The position numbers were made by a program, and so were the translations under genes. Below are positions 16,230 through 24,735 of a stretch of DNA of 64,000 nt, in pieces. Source of the DNA: JBEGHD01 sp049334165 (GTDB lineage: Bacteria; Bacteroidota; Bacteroidia; Flavobacteriales_D; Sanyastnellaceae); NCBI GenBank assembly GCA_049334165.1, contig JBEGHD010000014.1; one strand, 5' to 3'. The notes under the pieces were generated by a model, which was not told where the DNA came from, did not search any database, and saw nothing but the letters and a program-made list of their open reading frames with translations. The stretch's first letter is position 1. Each line of letters begins with the position of its first letter.

Positions 16230-16232
16230 TCT

Positions 16233-17000
16233 ATGAAAATCTTCCACCGTATTCGTCACACGCTACTCAAGCAAGGACGCATTACGCGTTATTTGATTTA
16301 CGCTCTCGGAGAGATTGTGTTGGTCGTGTTGGGAATCCTCATCGCCCTTCAAATAAATAACGCCAACGAATCGAGCAAGGCACGAGCCAAGGAGATCAAC
16401 TACCTGAAGAACATCCAGACTGATTTGCTGCTGAATATCGCTAACATCGAAGAGTTTATCGAAACCAGAAACACGAAGATTGAGTCGGCCAATATTGTGC
16501 TGGATTACTACGAAGGTAAACCGCTGAACGACATCAGTGACTTGAGCGGGCACTGTCTGAATGTATACATCTGGCATAAGTTCTATCAGGTCAACAACAC
16601 TTTTTTGGAGTTGGTCAATTCCGGGAACCTGGCTTTAATCTCCAATGATTCTATAAAGAATAACCTGCTCAATCAGGATGCGCTTTTTAAAGAGCTAAAG
16701 GGCGAAGAAGAGCATTATCGATTTGATACTGAAGAATTGCTTTACAAGCCTTCATTTAAGATTTTGGATTTAAACCCGATCACCAAAAAGTACATGTACG
16801 ATGCGAGCAATGGCCAGGTCGGTGCAGATTTGTCACTACCCACTGAAAGTTTTAAAAAGCTGCTTCTCGATATAGAACACAAGAACGGCTTTGTGATGGC
16901 CGTGTTCGAATTTACCGTGATGAATGGCCAACTGGAGCAAATGAAAACCCTCTCGGAAGAGCTGATGGAATTAATTGATCGTGAATTACAGAAAAACTAG
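16233..17000 (+). CDS. DUF6090 family protein, array copy 4
   Basis: 255 residues. N-terminus MKIFHRIRHTLLKQGRITRY and helix YALGEIVLVVLGILIALQ; the tryptophan after the helix is replaced (INNANES). The core reads FLELVNSGNLALISNDSIK, the S/N-S-G-x-L version shared with copies 5, 7 and 8 rather than the K-S-I-G version of copies 1-3. It ends ELIDRELQKN. It is 3 bp from both neighbours. A cysteine (SGHCLNVYIW) is unusual in this set. Confidence 0.85.
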   Translation: MKIFHRIRHTLLKQGRITRYLIYALGEIVLVVLGILIALQINNANESSKARAKEINYLKNIQTDLLLNIANIEEFIETRNTKIESANIVLDYYEGKPLNDISDLSGHCLNVYIWHKFYQVNNTFLELVNSGNLALISNDSIKNNLLNQDALFKELKGEEEHYRFDTEELLYKPSFKILDLNPITKKYMYDASNGQVGADLSLPTESFKKLLLDIEHKNGFVMAVFEFTVMNGQLEQMKTLSEELMELIDRELQKN

Positions 17001-17003
17001 CGT

Positions 17004-17789
17004 ATGAAAATCTTCCACCGAATTCGAAAAAAATTACTAGCCCAAGGCCGCATTGCACGCTATTTCACTTATGCTCTGGGAGAAATCGTGCTGGTGGTGA
17101 TTGGAATATTAATCGCCTTGCAAATCAATACCTGGAATCAGCAACGTGTTGAAAATAAAGAAGAAATAGAATTGCTGGTTGGAATTAGGGATGAATTTGA
17201 AAATAATCTTGAAGAACTTAACCAAAGTATAGTGGTGAATAATAAGGTAACCGAAGCTTGTGTGAGACTTACCCAAATTATACGAACAAATACGATCAAC
17301 AATGAGCCTAAACGAATTGACAATTTATTAATTTCATTAAGTACATTTAATTCTTTTGATGCGCAAACCGGTGTCTCTGGTGAAATCGTTAATTCAGGAA
17401 AATTGAGCATCTTAAAAAATGACGAACTGCGCAAACAACTTGTGAATTGGCTGACGCTTTTAGTAGATCAGGAAGAGGATATTCTTTTTAGATCCGATAA
17501 TTATACCATGAACTTAATGCCATTTTTAATGAAGCGATTTCCTCTGGCAAATGGCGAACTTTCAAAAAAACTACCCTTTGACAAGAATAATTATTTGCAG
17601 ACATACAAAGAACAATCGCCCTTTAAGTATAATCTATCTGAAGACGACCTCTTAGAATTTGAGAATCAAATATGGCATCATGAGCATAATCAAGATTACG
17701 TGGTTATAAACGAATTAAACATTAGGGATTTTATAGATATCACCATTAAGATGATTGATCAAGAATTAACCAATAAAAAAATAGAATGA
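17004..17789 (+). CDS. DUF6090 family protein, array copy 5
   Basis: 261 residues, the longest copy and distinctly AT-richer than copies 1-3. Its first 126 nucleotides differ from copy 8 at only 10 positions, yet the remainder of the two genes is clearly diverged. N-terminus MKIFHRIRKKLLAQGRIARY, helix YALGEIVLVVIGILIALQ, then INTWNQQ. Core GEIVNSGKLSILKNDELRKQ; a D/E-rich helix (TLLVDQEEDILFRSD) follows. The tail is MIDQELTNKKIE. Overlaps copy 6 by ATGA. Confidence 0.85.
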   Translation: MKIFHRIRKKLLAQGRIARYFTYALGEIVLVVIGILIALQINTWNQQRVENKEEIELLVGIRDEFENNLEELNQSIVVNNKVTEACVRLTQIIRTNTINNEPKRIDNLLISLSTFNSFDAQTGVSGEIVNSGKLSILKNDELRKQLVNWLTLLVDQEEDILFRSDNYTMNLMPFLMKRFPLANGELSKKLPFDKNNYLQTYKEQSPFKYNLSEDDLLEFENQIWHHEHNQDYVVINELNIRDFIDITIKMIDQELTNKKIE

Positions 17790-18511
17790 TCCGCTTCTTT
17801 CGCTCTATCCGCCAAAAGATGGTACAAGAAAATAAAGCAGGCAAGTATCTGAAGTACGCTATTGGCGAAGTGCTATTAGTGGTTATCGGAATTTTGATTG
17901 CACTGCAAGTGAATGAAAACAACAGAGAAAGCCATCAGCGGGAGGAGATGTTTACAGTTTATGCGTCCATTGCAGACGAATTAACTGCCGACATGGATCT
18001 ACTGGATATCTACCTTCCTGAATTTCAATGGAAAAACGAAATACTCACCCGTATTGTAAAGCATGGAGTTCCAGCAAAAGAATGGTCTCAAAACGACTCC
18101 CTCTTTAACTCATTCAGCTCGTTTCCTGATTTCGGTATTTCCCAGGCGCGTTTTCAAGTGCTCAAGAACATACTACCCTATGATGACCCCACACGTTTGA
18201 TAAATAATCAGATTGCGGATTTCTACCAAAAATTCAACGTGATGGTCGAAGTGAGGACGATAGAGGCCAATCTCAGCTACAACAGGAATATCGCTTATTG
18301 GGAGGAAAATGCAGAATGGTTTGCCGCTGCGATTGCTGACCGGAATTTGAAGCCCCTTGCTGCAAATGCCACCAACGATCCCATCTTCAGAAATAAGCTC
18401 TCCTGGTATCGCATAGTTCTGCTAAGGCTCGAGGAAGGTCTTCGGGAATATCGAAATGAAGCCGGAAAACTGAAAAAGACGATTGAGCTACATTTAAAGA
18501 CAAATTCATGA
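17786..18511 (+). CDS. DUF6090 family protein, array copy 6 (divergent)
   Basis: 241 residues, the most divergent member. The N-terminus keeps FFRSIRQKMVQENKAGKYLK and the helix YAIGEVLLVVIGILIALQ, with VNENNRE afterwards. The usual core motif is barely visible: in its place is QARFQVLKNILPYDDPTRL. The C-terminus (KLKKTIELHLKTNS) lacks the ID-x-EL tail. It may have changed partner or ligand specificity. Coupled on both sides by 4-bp overlaps. Confidence 0.82.
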   Translation: MIRFFRSIRQKMVQENKAGKYLKYAIGEVLLVVIGILIALQVNENNRESHQREEMFTVYASIADELTADMDLLDIYLPEFQWKNEILTRIVKHGVPAKEWSQNDSLFNSFSSFPDFGISQARFQVLKNILPYDDPTRLINNQIADFYQKFNVMVEVRTIEANLSYNRNIAYWEENAEWFAAAIADRNLKPLAANATNDPIFRNKLSWYRIVLLRLEEGLREYRNEAGKLKKTIELHLKTNS

Positions 18512-19272
18512 TCTCATTCTTTCGAAAAATCCGCCAAAACTTGCTCGCTCAAAACCGAGTAACCCGTTATTTGCTATACGCTATAGGCGAGATAGTACTG
18601 GTGATGATTGGAATTTTACTGGCTCTTCAAGTAAATACCTGGAATGAAAACCGCAAACTAATCAATCAGGAAAAAACATATATCAGCCGATTAATAGCTG
18701 AAAACAAAAGTGATGTCACCACACTGACCAGTCAGCTAGAGCTACTTACAAACAATAATGAAAAAATCGCTGCATTCACCGATGCTCTAAAATCTCCCGG
18801 TAGCAGTGATTCGTTAATCATTGTCCTGGCTCAGAATTTTATAATTTACGGCTCCCTCTATCCGCAGTTTAATCCTTCTAAATCTACCTACGAGGATTTA
18901 TCGAGCACAGGAAACCTCAGTATTATAAAAGATACAGAATTGAGAGACCGGATAGTATTTCATTATCACAGATACCAATACATTGACTGGAGCTTCAATG
19001 TAAATTCGGACTGGGCAATGCCTATTGATGCCACATTATTTACCGAAACCGATGCTTTGATCTTTGATACCGCATATACCTCCCATCTTTTTCCAGATAA
19101 AACCAATAATGAGTTAGCGAAAATGCTGAGAAACAACCGGGATATTTACATGCGAAATGCAGCTCTCCACTATTGGATAAATAAAGATTGTATCGCTGAT
19201 CTCGAACTCATTTTGAATGACGTCACAGATTTTATTGAAATGCTGGAAACGGTCGCTCAAAAGAAGCCATGA
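18508..19272 (+). CDS. DUF6090 family protein, array copy 7
   Basis: 254 residues. N-terminus MISFFRKIRQNLLAQNRVTR, helix YAIGEIVLVMIGILLALQ, then VNTWNENRK. Core TYEDLSSTGNLSIIKDTELR, followed by an aromatic-rich stretch (FHYHRYQYIDWSF) not seen in other copies. The tail is DFIEMLETVAQKKP. An 85-bp gap follows before copy 8, the only sizeable gap inside the array, so copy 8 may have an independent promoter or be a later addition. Confidence 0.85.
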   Translation: MISFFRKIRQNLLAQNRVTRYLLYAIGEIVLVMIGILLALQVNTWNENRKLINQEKTYISRLIAENKSDVTTLTSQLELLTNNNEKIAAFTDALKSPGSSDSLIIVLAQNFIIYGSLYPQFNPSKSTYEDLSSTGNLSIIKDTELRDRIVFHYHRYQYIDWSFNVNSDWAMPIDATLFTETDALIFDTAYTSHLFPDKTNNELAKMLRNNRDIYMRNAALHYWINKDCIADLELILNDVTDFIEMLETVAQKKP

Positions 19273-19357
19273 ATACTGCCTGAAAAACAGATGTTATCGA
19301 CAATTCAAATACGCTTTATCAATGCGAAATGCTGAACACTATGTATACTGACTAATT

Positions 19358-20107
19358 ATGAAAATCTTCCACCGAATTCGAAAAAAGTTACTAGTCCAAG
19401 GCCGTATTGCACGCTATTTCACCTATGCCGTGGGAGAAATCGTGCTGGTGGTGATTGGGATATTAATCGCATTGCAGATTAATTCCTGGAATGAAAACCG
19501 CATCAACAAGGACAAAGAAAAACTTATCATACTTGATCTCCGCAAGGAATTTGAAAAGAACAAAGTGAAGCTCGATTCTACCATCAATTACCACCGGGCT
19601 CTTTTTAAAGCAACGCAAGAAGTGATGAATTTGATCGGTGAAACTCAAGAGTTGATTTTACAGCACAACACCGACAGCCTCCTCTATCTCGCCCTCGATT
19701 ACAGTGACTTCAGTCCGAGTGAATCAGTGATCTCCGAGTTGATTTCTTCCGGAAAACTCAACCTGATTTCATCCGAATCGTTGCGCATGCTAATCTTTGA
19801 TTGGGGTAGTGCCATAGATGAAAAAGAAGAAGGCTATGACACCATGGACGAAATGAGCTCAACCCAAACACTGCCGTATCTCACCAGAAACGGATCGTTG
19901 AAAGATATTGACCAATACGGGCTTCTGAAAATGAACGGACCATCGAAATTTCCACCGCAAAATCACCTGCTTTTTCAGGAATTGGAATTTGAAAACCACA
20001 TGGATAACCAAGCCTGGGGAATTACCAATTATTTGACAAAACTGGAAAGACTCGAGAACATTATAGACGAAATCCTAAGAGAAACAAGCTTAATAGCCCA
20101 GGTTTAA
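19358..20107 (+). CDS. DUF6090 family protein, array copy 8
   Basis: 249 residues. N-terminus MKIFHRIRKKLLVQGRIARY and helix YAVGEIVLVVIGILIALQ are almost those of copy 5 at both protein and DNA level, then INSWNENR. The core is SELISSGKLNLISSESLRML, with an acidic segment afterwards (IDEKEEGYDTMDEMSS). It ends IIDEILRETSLIAQV. Last gene of the array, convergent with the phosphatase gene 90 bp away. Confidence 0.85.
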   Translation: MKIFHRIRKKLLVQGRIARYFTYAVGEIVLVVIGILIALQINSWNENRINKDKEKLIILDLRKEFEKNKVKLDSTINYHRALFKATQEVMNLIGETQELILQHNTDSLLYLALDYSDFSPSESVISELISSGKLNLISSESLRMLIFDWGSAIDEKEEGYDTMDEMSSTQTLPYLTRNGSLKDIDQYGLLKMNGPSKFPPQNHLLFQELEFENHMDNQAWGITNYLTKLERLENIIDEILRETSLIAQV

Positions 20108-20197
20108 GATTGATTGATTTTTTATCGACTATTTCTAATATAATTTTCCCGAGCACTTTCACTTGCTCTTCATCTACGTGAGAAAACAGGCCCACTT

Positions 20198-20824
20198 TCA
20201 TTTTACTAAATTAGTATAACTCCTCACAAACTCTTCCTGTTCTTTTGTTTCAATCGCGTCCTGGCCGCGAGTTTCCCTCACATATTCTATCGGATCATCC
20301 ACACCGAGAATGGCATTTGCATAGGAGCCCATCACGGTGCCGCTGCGCCCGTAGCCTCCCATGCAGTGCACCAGCACATTTTCTCCGCTGTCGAGCTGAG
20401 ATTGCACATAGTTAAGAATGCTATCCATTTGACTTTGCTCAGGCAGTCCGTAATCTACTATTGGCGAATGGTAAACTTCAATTCCGTGTGACTCAAAAAC
20501 CTCGAAAAAATTCGTCAGCCCCTTCTCCTTCAGCTCTTCTTTTGAAACCAGTGAAACTACGGCTGTGATATTTTGGTCTTTCAACATCTTCACATCCTCC
20601 TCGAGGTTTTCTTTACCGGGCAATGGCGAAATTGCCACGAAGTTGTCTCCGACCGGGAAAGGATAAATTTTGTAGCTACTTGATGAGCTGTCCTGAGGAG
20701 TTTCCATAGTATGAGTATTTGGCACCCTTGATTTGTCCTCGTTTTCCGCAGAGAAATTACATCCAGCGGAAACGGACAAAACACAGAGCAGCAGAAAAGG
20801 AGTAAAAACCTGGTTCCTTGACAT
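20198..20824 (-). CDS. Lipoprotein tyrosine/dual-specificity phosphatase
   Basis: 208 residues from the ATG at 20824, chosen because it gives a clean signal peptide (MSRNQVFTPFLLLCVLSVSA) and lipobox SAGC with Cys22; an ATG 13 codons upstream would add a non-signal leader. The P-loop is HCMGGYGRSG, matching C-x5-R-S/T of cysteine phosphatases, near residue 152. An upstream loop (SPIVDYGLPEQSQ) carries the candidate general-acid Asp. It should act outside the cytoplasm; protein tyrosine, lipid or sugar phosphate substrates are all possible. Confidence 0.8.
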   Translation of the reverse strand: MSRNQVFTPFLLLCVLSVSAGCNFSAENEDKSRVPNTHTMETPQDSSSSSYKIYPFPVGDNFVAISPLPGKENLEEDVKMLKDQNITAVVSLVSKEELKEKGLTNFFEVFESHGIEVYHSPIVDYGLPEQSQMDSILNYVQSQLDSGENVLVHCMGGYGRSGTVMGSYANAILGVDDPIEYVRETRGQDAIETKEQEEFVRSYTNLVK

Positions 20825-21039
20825 ATTCGGAGGTTGTAATGTTTCAATCGACAAGATCGACATTTTTTTATTCTGATAAACTGCCTAAAATCGCAGTTAT
20901 GAAAAGTACATTCTGAAATTCAAAAGTCACGATGCCTCACAATTGAGGTTCATTGAGTGAATATTCCTTTCAAAACAACGTTGCATTTTTGAAATACCTG
21001 TCATTACCAGTTTTAACCAATTTGAAAAAATCATTATAC

Positions 21040-21513
21040 ATGAAAACCAACTTCTTTTTATCAATACTGTTTTTAGCAACCATTCTAATCGGTTGTAAAC
21101 CCGAAGGACAAGTTTATGCCGACCACAAAGAATTGTCACCGGATGTTGAGTGGTTGAAGGAAGATAAACGCGAGTTCAATGTGCCTGTGGAGGACAACAG
21201 TGCACTCTATAATTTGAGCTTATCGTTTCGCTACGCCACTGGTTATCAGTTTCAGGTTGTCAGGGTTAAAGTTACTGAAACGAGCCCCAGTGGCGATGAG
21301 TCAGTTAACGAGTACGAGCTAAAAGTGAGAGATGAGAATGGTGAATACATTGGCGACCCCGGCCTCGACATTTGGGACAGTGAGCACCTGGTAGAGACGG
21401 ATAAGAAATTTGACGAGACAGGAACCTACACTTATGTAGTTGAGCACATAATGCCAGTGGATCCCTTGCACTATGCAATGGAAATAGGCCTGATCGTTGA
21501 CAAGGTGGATTGA
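21040..21513 (+). CDS. gldH: GldH-like gliding motility lipoprotein
   Basis: 157 residues from ATG 21040, which begins a lipoprotein signal (MKTNFFLSILFLATILIGC, Cys19); an earlier in-frame ATG at 20953 would bury the signal peptide. The mature part has VYADHKELSP, SLSFRYATGYQFQVV, TETSPSGDE, LDIWDSEHL and TYTYVVEHIMPVDPL, the ordered landmarks of GldH. GldH is one of the Gld proteins required for gliding and type IX secretion-linked functions in Flavobacteria. The assignment rests on pattern memory; other gld genes are not in the window. Confidence 0.75.
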   Translation: MKTNFFLSILFLATILIGCKPEGQVYADHKELSPDVEWLKEDKREFNVPVEDNSALYNLSLSFRYATGYQFQVVRVKVTETSPSGDESVNEYELKVRDENGEYIGDPGLDIWDSEHLVETDKKFDETGTYTYVVEHIMPVDPLHYAMEIGLIVDKVD

Positions 21514-21589
21514 TGAATATAATTGACAGGTGAACGCCTATTGCTTTGACAGACGAATCAATGCTTTCAACAAACACAAAGACAAATCG

Positions 21590-22087
21590 ATGGAGATGAA
21601 TGAAGACTACAAAATCCCCTCAGGTACACGGATAGGGCATGTTCATTTGAAAGTTTCAAATCTGCAGAAATCGCTTGACTTTTACTGCGGGCTTCTGGGT
21701 TTCGAGTTGATAACTACTTATGGGAGCGATGCTGCGTTTATTTCCGCTGGCGGCTACCACCATCACATCGGGTTGAACACCTGGTTCAGCAAAAATGGCC
21801 CTTCGGCTCCCAGAAACACTACGGGGCTTTTTCACACAGCCATACTTCTCCCAACGCGTAAAGACCTCGCATACATTCTTCACAGAATTCAGATGGCTGA
21901 TTACCCTTTAACTGGAGCCGCAGATCACGGAGTCTCCGAAGCACTGTATCTCGATGATCCGGATGGAAATGGGGTTGAACTTTACTGGGACAGGTCGAAA
22001 GACCAATGGCCCAAAAAATCGGATGGCTCAATCGAAATGTATACCCGGCCACTAGATCTAAATCAATTACTAGAAGAGTTGAAATGA
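21590..22087 (+). CDS. VOC-superfamily (glyoxalase/extradiol dioxygenase-like) protein
   Basis: About 165 residues; ATG 21590 or 21596 are both plausible starts, and an upstream ATG at 21530 adds residues without conservation. It opens with RIGHVHLKVSNLQKSLDFYC and continues GYHHHIGLNTW, LFHTAILLPTR and DPDGNGVELYWD. H of GHVHL and E of GVELYW are the typical metal ligands of paired beta-alpha-beta-beta-beta modules. The pattern is close to CatE-type catechol 2,3-dioxygenase relatives, but the substrate is unknown. Transcribed after gldH with a 76-bp gap. Confidence 0.8.
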   Translation: MEMNEDYKIPSGTRIGHVHLKVSNLQKSLDFYCGLLGFELITTYGSDAAFISAGGYHHHIGLNTWFSKNGPSAPRNTTGLFHTAILLPTRKDLAYILHRIQMADYPLTGAADHGVSEALYLDDPDGNGVELYWDRSKDQWPKKSDGSIEMYTRPLDLNQLLEELK

Positions 22088-22423
22088 CACTAGAGTTTGC
22101 ACAGTGCATTAAATAGCAGCTTTACTCCAAGATGGATTGTTATTCACTGACTCACAGATTTATAAAGATTGGAAAATGAAATTATTGTATAATTGAAGTA
22201 GAGAAAACCATGAGAGTCTTGATCCAAAGAGTATTGCAAACTATGCCATTACCAAACATGAAGGACTGAAGACTAATAATTCGAATACCACAGGAATCAT
22301 AGATATTGAAAATAAAGCCAAATGGTTCATTAAAATATTCTGTATGTTTCGGAGTTAATAAAACATATCTGATTATACTCATGTAATATATCCGAAATAC
22401 AAACCAAACTAACGCAAAATTAT
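22088..22423. other. AT-rich intergenic region, no gene recognised
   Basis: No start-to-stop frame of convincing length lies here on either strand. A 53-codon frame without a start codon ends near 22357, and a 19-codon frame from ATG 22210 begins MRVLIQRV. Possible gene remnants, but neither is called. The last 40 bp are AT-rich and probably contain the promoter of the next gene. Confidence 0.5.
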
Positions 22424-22846
22424 ATGAAACGCCTGATATTCTTACTTCCCGTACTTTTTACTCTTCTACTTCTTTCTTCATGTGAAAAAGAAGATGAAAC
22501 AACTTGTGAGGAACATACAGTGGCACCTTGTGCTGTTGACACTACTCAGTCCAATATTAGAGTTAAAAATGTGAGTGACTACGACTTTTGCAACGTAGTC
22601 ATCGATCCGAATGGGAACCTCACAAATTATGGAATCATAGAAAAAGGTGAAACAACTTGCTATAGACCGTTTGAGACAGCTTACAGGTACGCATACGTGA
22701 ACCTCATCATTGAGGAAAAAGAATTTATACTTCAGCCTATAGACTTTGTTGGAGAGCAACCACTTGGAACAGGTAACTTCACCTATTCAATTGATGTTTC
22801 AGATTTTGAAAACCGAACATTATCAATTGAAGCAAGTGAAGACTAG
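22424..22846 (+). CDS. Small cysteine-containing lipoprotein, unknown function
   Basis: 140 residues; signal peptide with lipobox LLSSC (Cys20). The mature part has four further cysteines (TTCEEHTVAPC, DFCNVVI, TTCYRPF) that could form two disulfides. The body (NIRVKNVSDYDFCNVVIDPN through LSIEASED) looks like a single all-beta domain. No family recognised. Monocistronic; a bidirectional terminator follows. Confidence 0.65.
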   Translation: MKRLIFLLPVLFTLLLLSSCEKEDETTCEEHTVAPCAVDTTQSNIRVKNVSDYDFCNVVIDPNGNLTNYGIIEKGETTCYRPFETAYRYAYVNLIIEEKEFILQPIDFVGEQPLGTGNFTYSIDVSDFENRTLSIEASED

Positions 22847-23000
22847 GATATTCTGATCAATCTTTTACCAACGCTGGGATTATCAATTGAATGATTTGGC
22901 TTTTCTATTCCCTACTTCAGCTAGAATCTTAATGATTTATCGGGAAACCACAGCCGAGGGTTGGGCTATCTGAACCTATTCGTTCTCTTTGAATGGCAAC

Positions 23001-23036
23001 AAAAAACCCGAACGAGCTTTCGCTGTCCGGGTTTTT
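23001..23036. terminator. Bidirectional rho-independent terminator
   Basis: AAAAACCCG pairs with CGGGTTTTT around an internal region that can add a second stem, giving U-tracts on both strands. It separates the convergent genes ending at 22846 (+) and 23067 (-). Confidence 0.75.
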
Positions 23037-23066
23037 CAAAGCTTTTTGAAAAAAGCATCCAGGCGA

Positions 23067-23234
23067 TTAAGCCTCTTTGCTCTCTTTAGACCTAAAATCT
23101 CGAATTCGATCGAGGATTGATTTTTCTTCCTGTTTCAGGTGGGAAACCTGCGAGTAATTGGAAGATTTCACAATCAGCATTTTTTTCGCTTTAACTGTTT
23201 CCAGCCTCAGCTTTAGTTGGTCGAGTTCATTCAT
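23067..23234 (-). CDS. 55-residue UVR-motif-like protein
   Basis: From ATG 23234 the product is 55 residues, MNELDQLKLRLETVKAKKML continuing to NYSQVSHLKQEEKSILDRI. The spacing of hydrophobics and the L-K-Q-E-E-K-x-I-L pattern resembles the UVR helical-hairpin motif seen in UvrB, UvrC and ClpC, a protein-interaction element. A longer frame extends 37 codons upstream but has no matching character. It could modulate a Clp or Uvr partner; this is inference. A terminator follows directly. Confidence 0.55.
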   Translation of the reverse strand: MNELDQLKLRLETVKAKKMLIVKSSNYSQVSHLKQEEKSILDRIRDFRSKESKEA

Positions 23235-23461
23235 AAAGAGTGATTTAGCTTTTAGTTGTCTTAAAAAAGGGATTATGAATTTAAGAATAAAATCGATTGT
23301 ACGGCAAAAAAATGTTTGAGATAATCTTAATGAATCGGGCTCCAATCAGGAGCTGCCTTTGATTACAGACGAATTCAACAAATTTAGAATGTCCTGAAGC
23401 ACTAGATAAAGGGCGTGAGGCTCAAGTGATCAGGCATGAGTTGAACTGTATCAAGAACAGA

Positions 23462-23629
23462 TTACAGTTCTTCATCCGTGTAACCGTTCAGTCTGGCATC
23501 GTCAATCGCGCCTTTGCGACTTTTGAAAGATTTCACTGAAGCTCCAACGATCATCCCATTCCCGGCAGTTTTTCTCCACCTGAACTCTCCGTTTCTATCT
23601 TCAAAAAACTCCCATCTATGAAGTCCCAT
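23462..23629 (-). CDS. 55-residue DUF1508 (YegP-like) protein
   Basis: The complement of 23629 to 23462 reads ATG to TAA for 55 residues: MGLHRWEFFEDRNGEFRWRK, then TAGNGMIVGASVKSFKSRKG and AIDDARLNGYTDEEL. Aromatic W-E-F-F-E-D, G-E-F-R-W-R, A-x-N-G-x-I and S-F-x-S-x-x-G are the landmarks of one DUF1508/YegP repeat, a small alpha/beta fold of unknown function. Many family members carry two repeats; this one has one. It stands alone between two untranslated gaps of about 160-230 bp. Confidence 0.75.
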   Translation of the reverse strand: MGLHRWEFFEDRNGEFRWRKTAGNGMIVGASVKSFKSRKGAIDDARLNGYTDEEL

Positions 23630-23790
23630 TCTTGTCGAGCCTTTTATCCTTTAACTGTAAATAGCGCGAAGAAATTTCATTCAATTTCCTTCTCTATCTG
23701 GAAGCTAATTTAAGGATCATTGACGAGCATGTCAATTCTAATTGTAGACAGAATTCTACAGTACAGGCAAACAGCAGGATAGGCGAACAA

Positions 23791-24711
23791 CTAGTCGAAA
23801 ATTTGAAGACCGTTTTGATAACGGTTGGAGCCAATAATTTTGAGGGCGCTTTCTTCTACCGAAATATCCACCCTCCTGGTTTTGCAAATGAACTCGCCAT
23901 CAACTTGAAGCGGTTGCTCTTTGCTCAAAGTGAGTTGTGCGGATTTCGCTGAGATAGTCTTCGCAAAAGGACTGTTGCTCAACTTGCCAAAAAATGACCT
24001 CAGTGTGGTTCCTAAAAAGCCAAAAATACCCTGCGGTTTGAACACGATAATTTCGAAAACTCCATCGTTAATCTTACCATTCGGGTTCACGCATGCTCCG
24101 GTTCCAAACACAGTAGCATTGGCAATGATAGCTACCAGTCCTTTGATTTTTCTCTCTTTGGATTCTCCGTCTGTTTTCACTTGATAGCGAACTTCGTAAC
24201 GCTCCTTCCACTGCTGCACAAACTCCCGGGCATAGCCCCACCAGCCGCGCTGATTACTTTTCTCAAATCGCTCGATCAAAGCTGCATTCAGACCAACATC
24301 TGCCAGGTGGATACACAAATGATCATTGACACGCAACAGGTCACATGCAATGGTTTTAGACTCGACCAAAAAATCGAGTGCCTCATCAAAATCATCTGGA
24401 ATGCCCAGCTCGGTAGCCATTCCGTTGGCCGACCCTCCGGGAATTAAGCCCAGTTCACAATTTCTCTTGAAGGCAATTTGCGCTACCATATTCACAGTTC
24501 CGTCCCCTCCGCAAGCCACAAGAGTGTCGGGTGCAAAGGATTCGATTAGCTCCTCAATTCGCTCCGGATCGTTTTCTCCGGTTGTCTTTATGATCTCCGT
24601 TTGGAGACTGTAGCGCTTAGAAAAAATTTCGATCTTTTGCGGCAGAAGCGACTTGTCTACACCTCCGGAAATAGGATTGATTACGAAGAGGAATTTCTTT
24701 TCTTGCATCAT
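23791..24711 (-). CDS. Diacylglycerol/lipid kinase family protein (YegS/DagK-like)
   Basis: 306 residues from ATG 24711 (a second ATG follows at once). Landmarks: KFLFVINPISGG, the nucleotide-binding GGDGT at 68-72 (VACGGDGTVN), LGLIPGGSANGMA, and a C-terminal LQVDGEFI. This is the DAGK catalytic fold, which transfers phosphate from ATP to diacylglycerol, a sphingoid base or a related lipid. A longer start at 24738 is excluded because a -7 box covers 24736-24743. It is divergent from an App1-type phosphatase gene, 58 bp apart. Confidence 0.85.
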   Translation of the reverse strand: MMQEKKFLFVINPISGGVDKSLLPQKIEIFSKRYSLQTEIIKTTGENDPERIEELIESFAPDTLVACGGDGTVNMVAQIAFKRNCELGLIPGGSANGMATELGIPDDFDEALDFLVESKTIACDLLRVNDHLCIHLADVGLNAALIERFEKSNQRGWWGYAREFVQQWKERYEVRYQVKTDGESKERKIKGLVAIIANATVFGTGACVNPNGKINDGVFEIIVFKPQGIFGFLGTTLRSFFGKLSNSPFAKTISAKSAQLTLSKEQPLQVDGEFICKTRRVDISVEESALKIIGSNRYQNGLQIFD

Positions 24712-24735
24712 TGACGATTGTTGGAGACAAGTTTG

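Noticed and set aside
22210..22269. Short frame beginning MRVLIQRV, like the N-terminus of D-aminoacyl-tRNA deacylase (Dtd)
   Set aside because: Similarity ends after eight residues and a stop codon follows 11 codons later; no Dtd body is found in any frame downstream. Probably coincidence, at best a tiny remnant.
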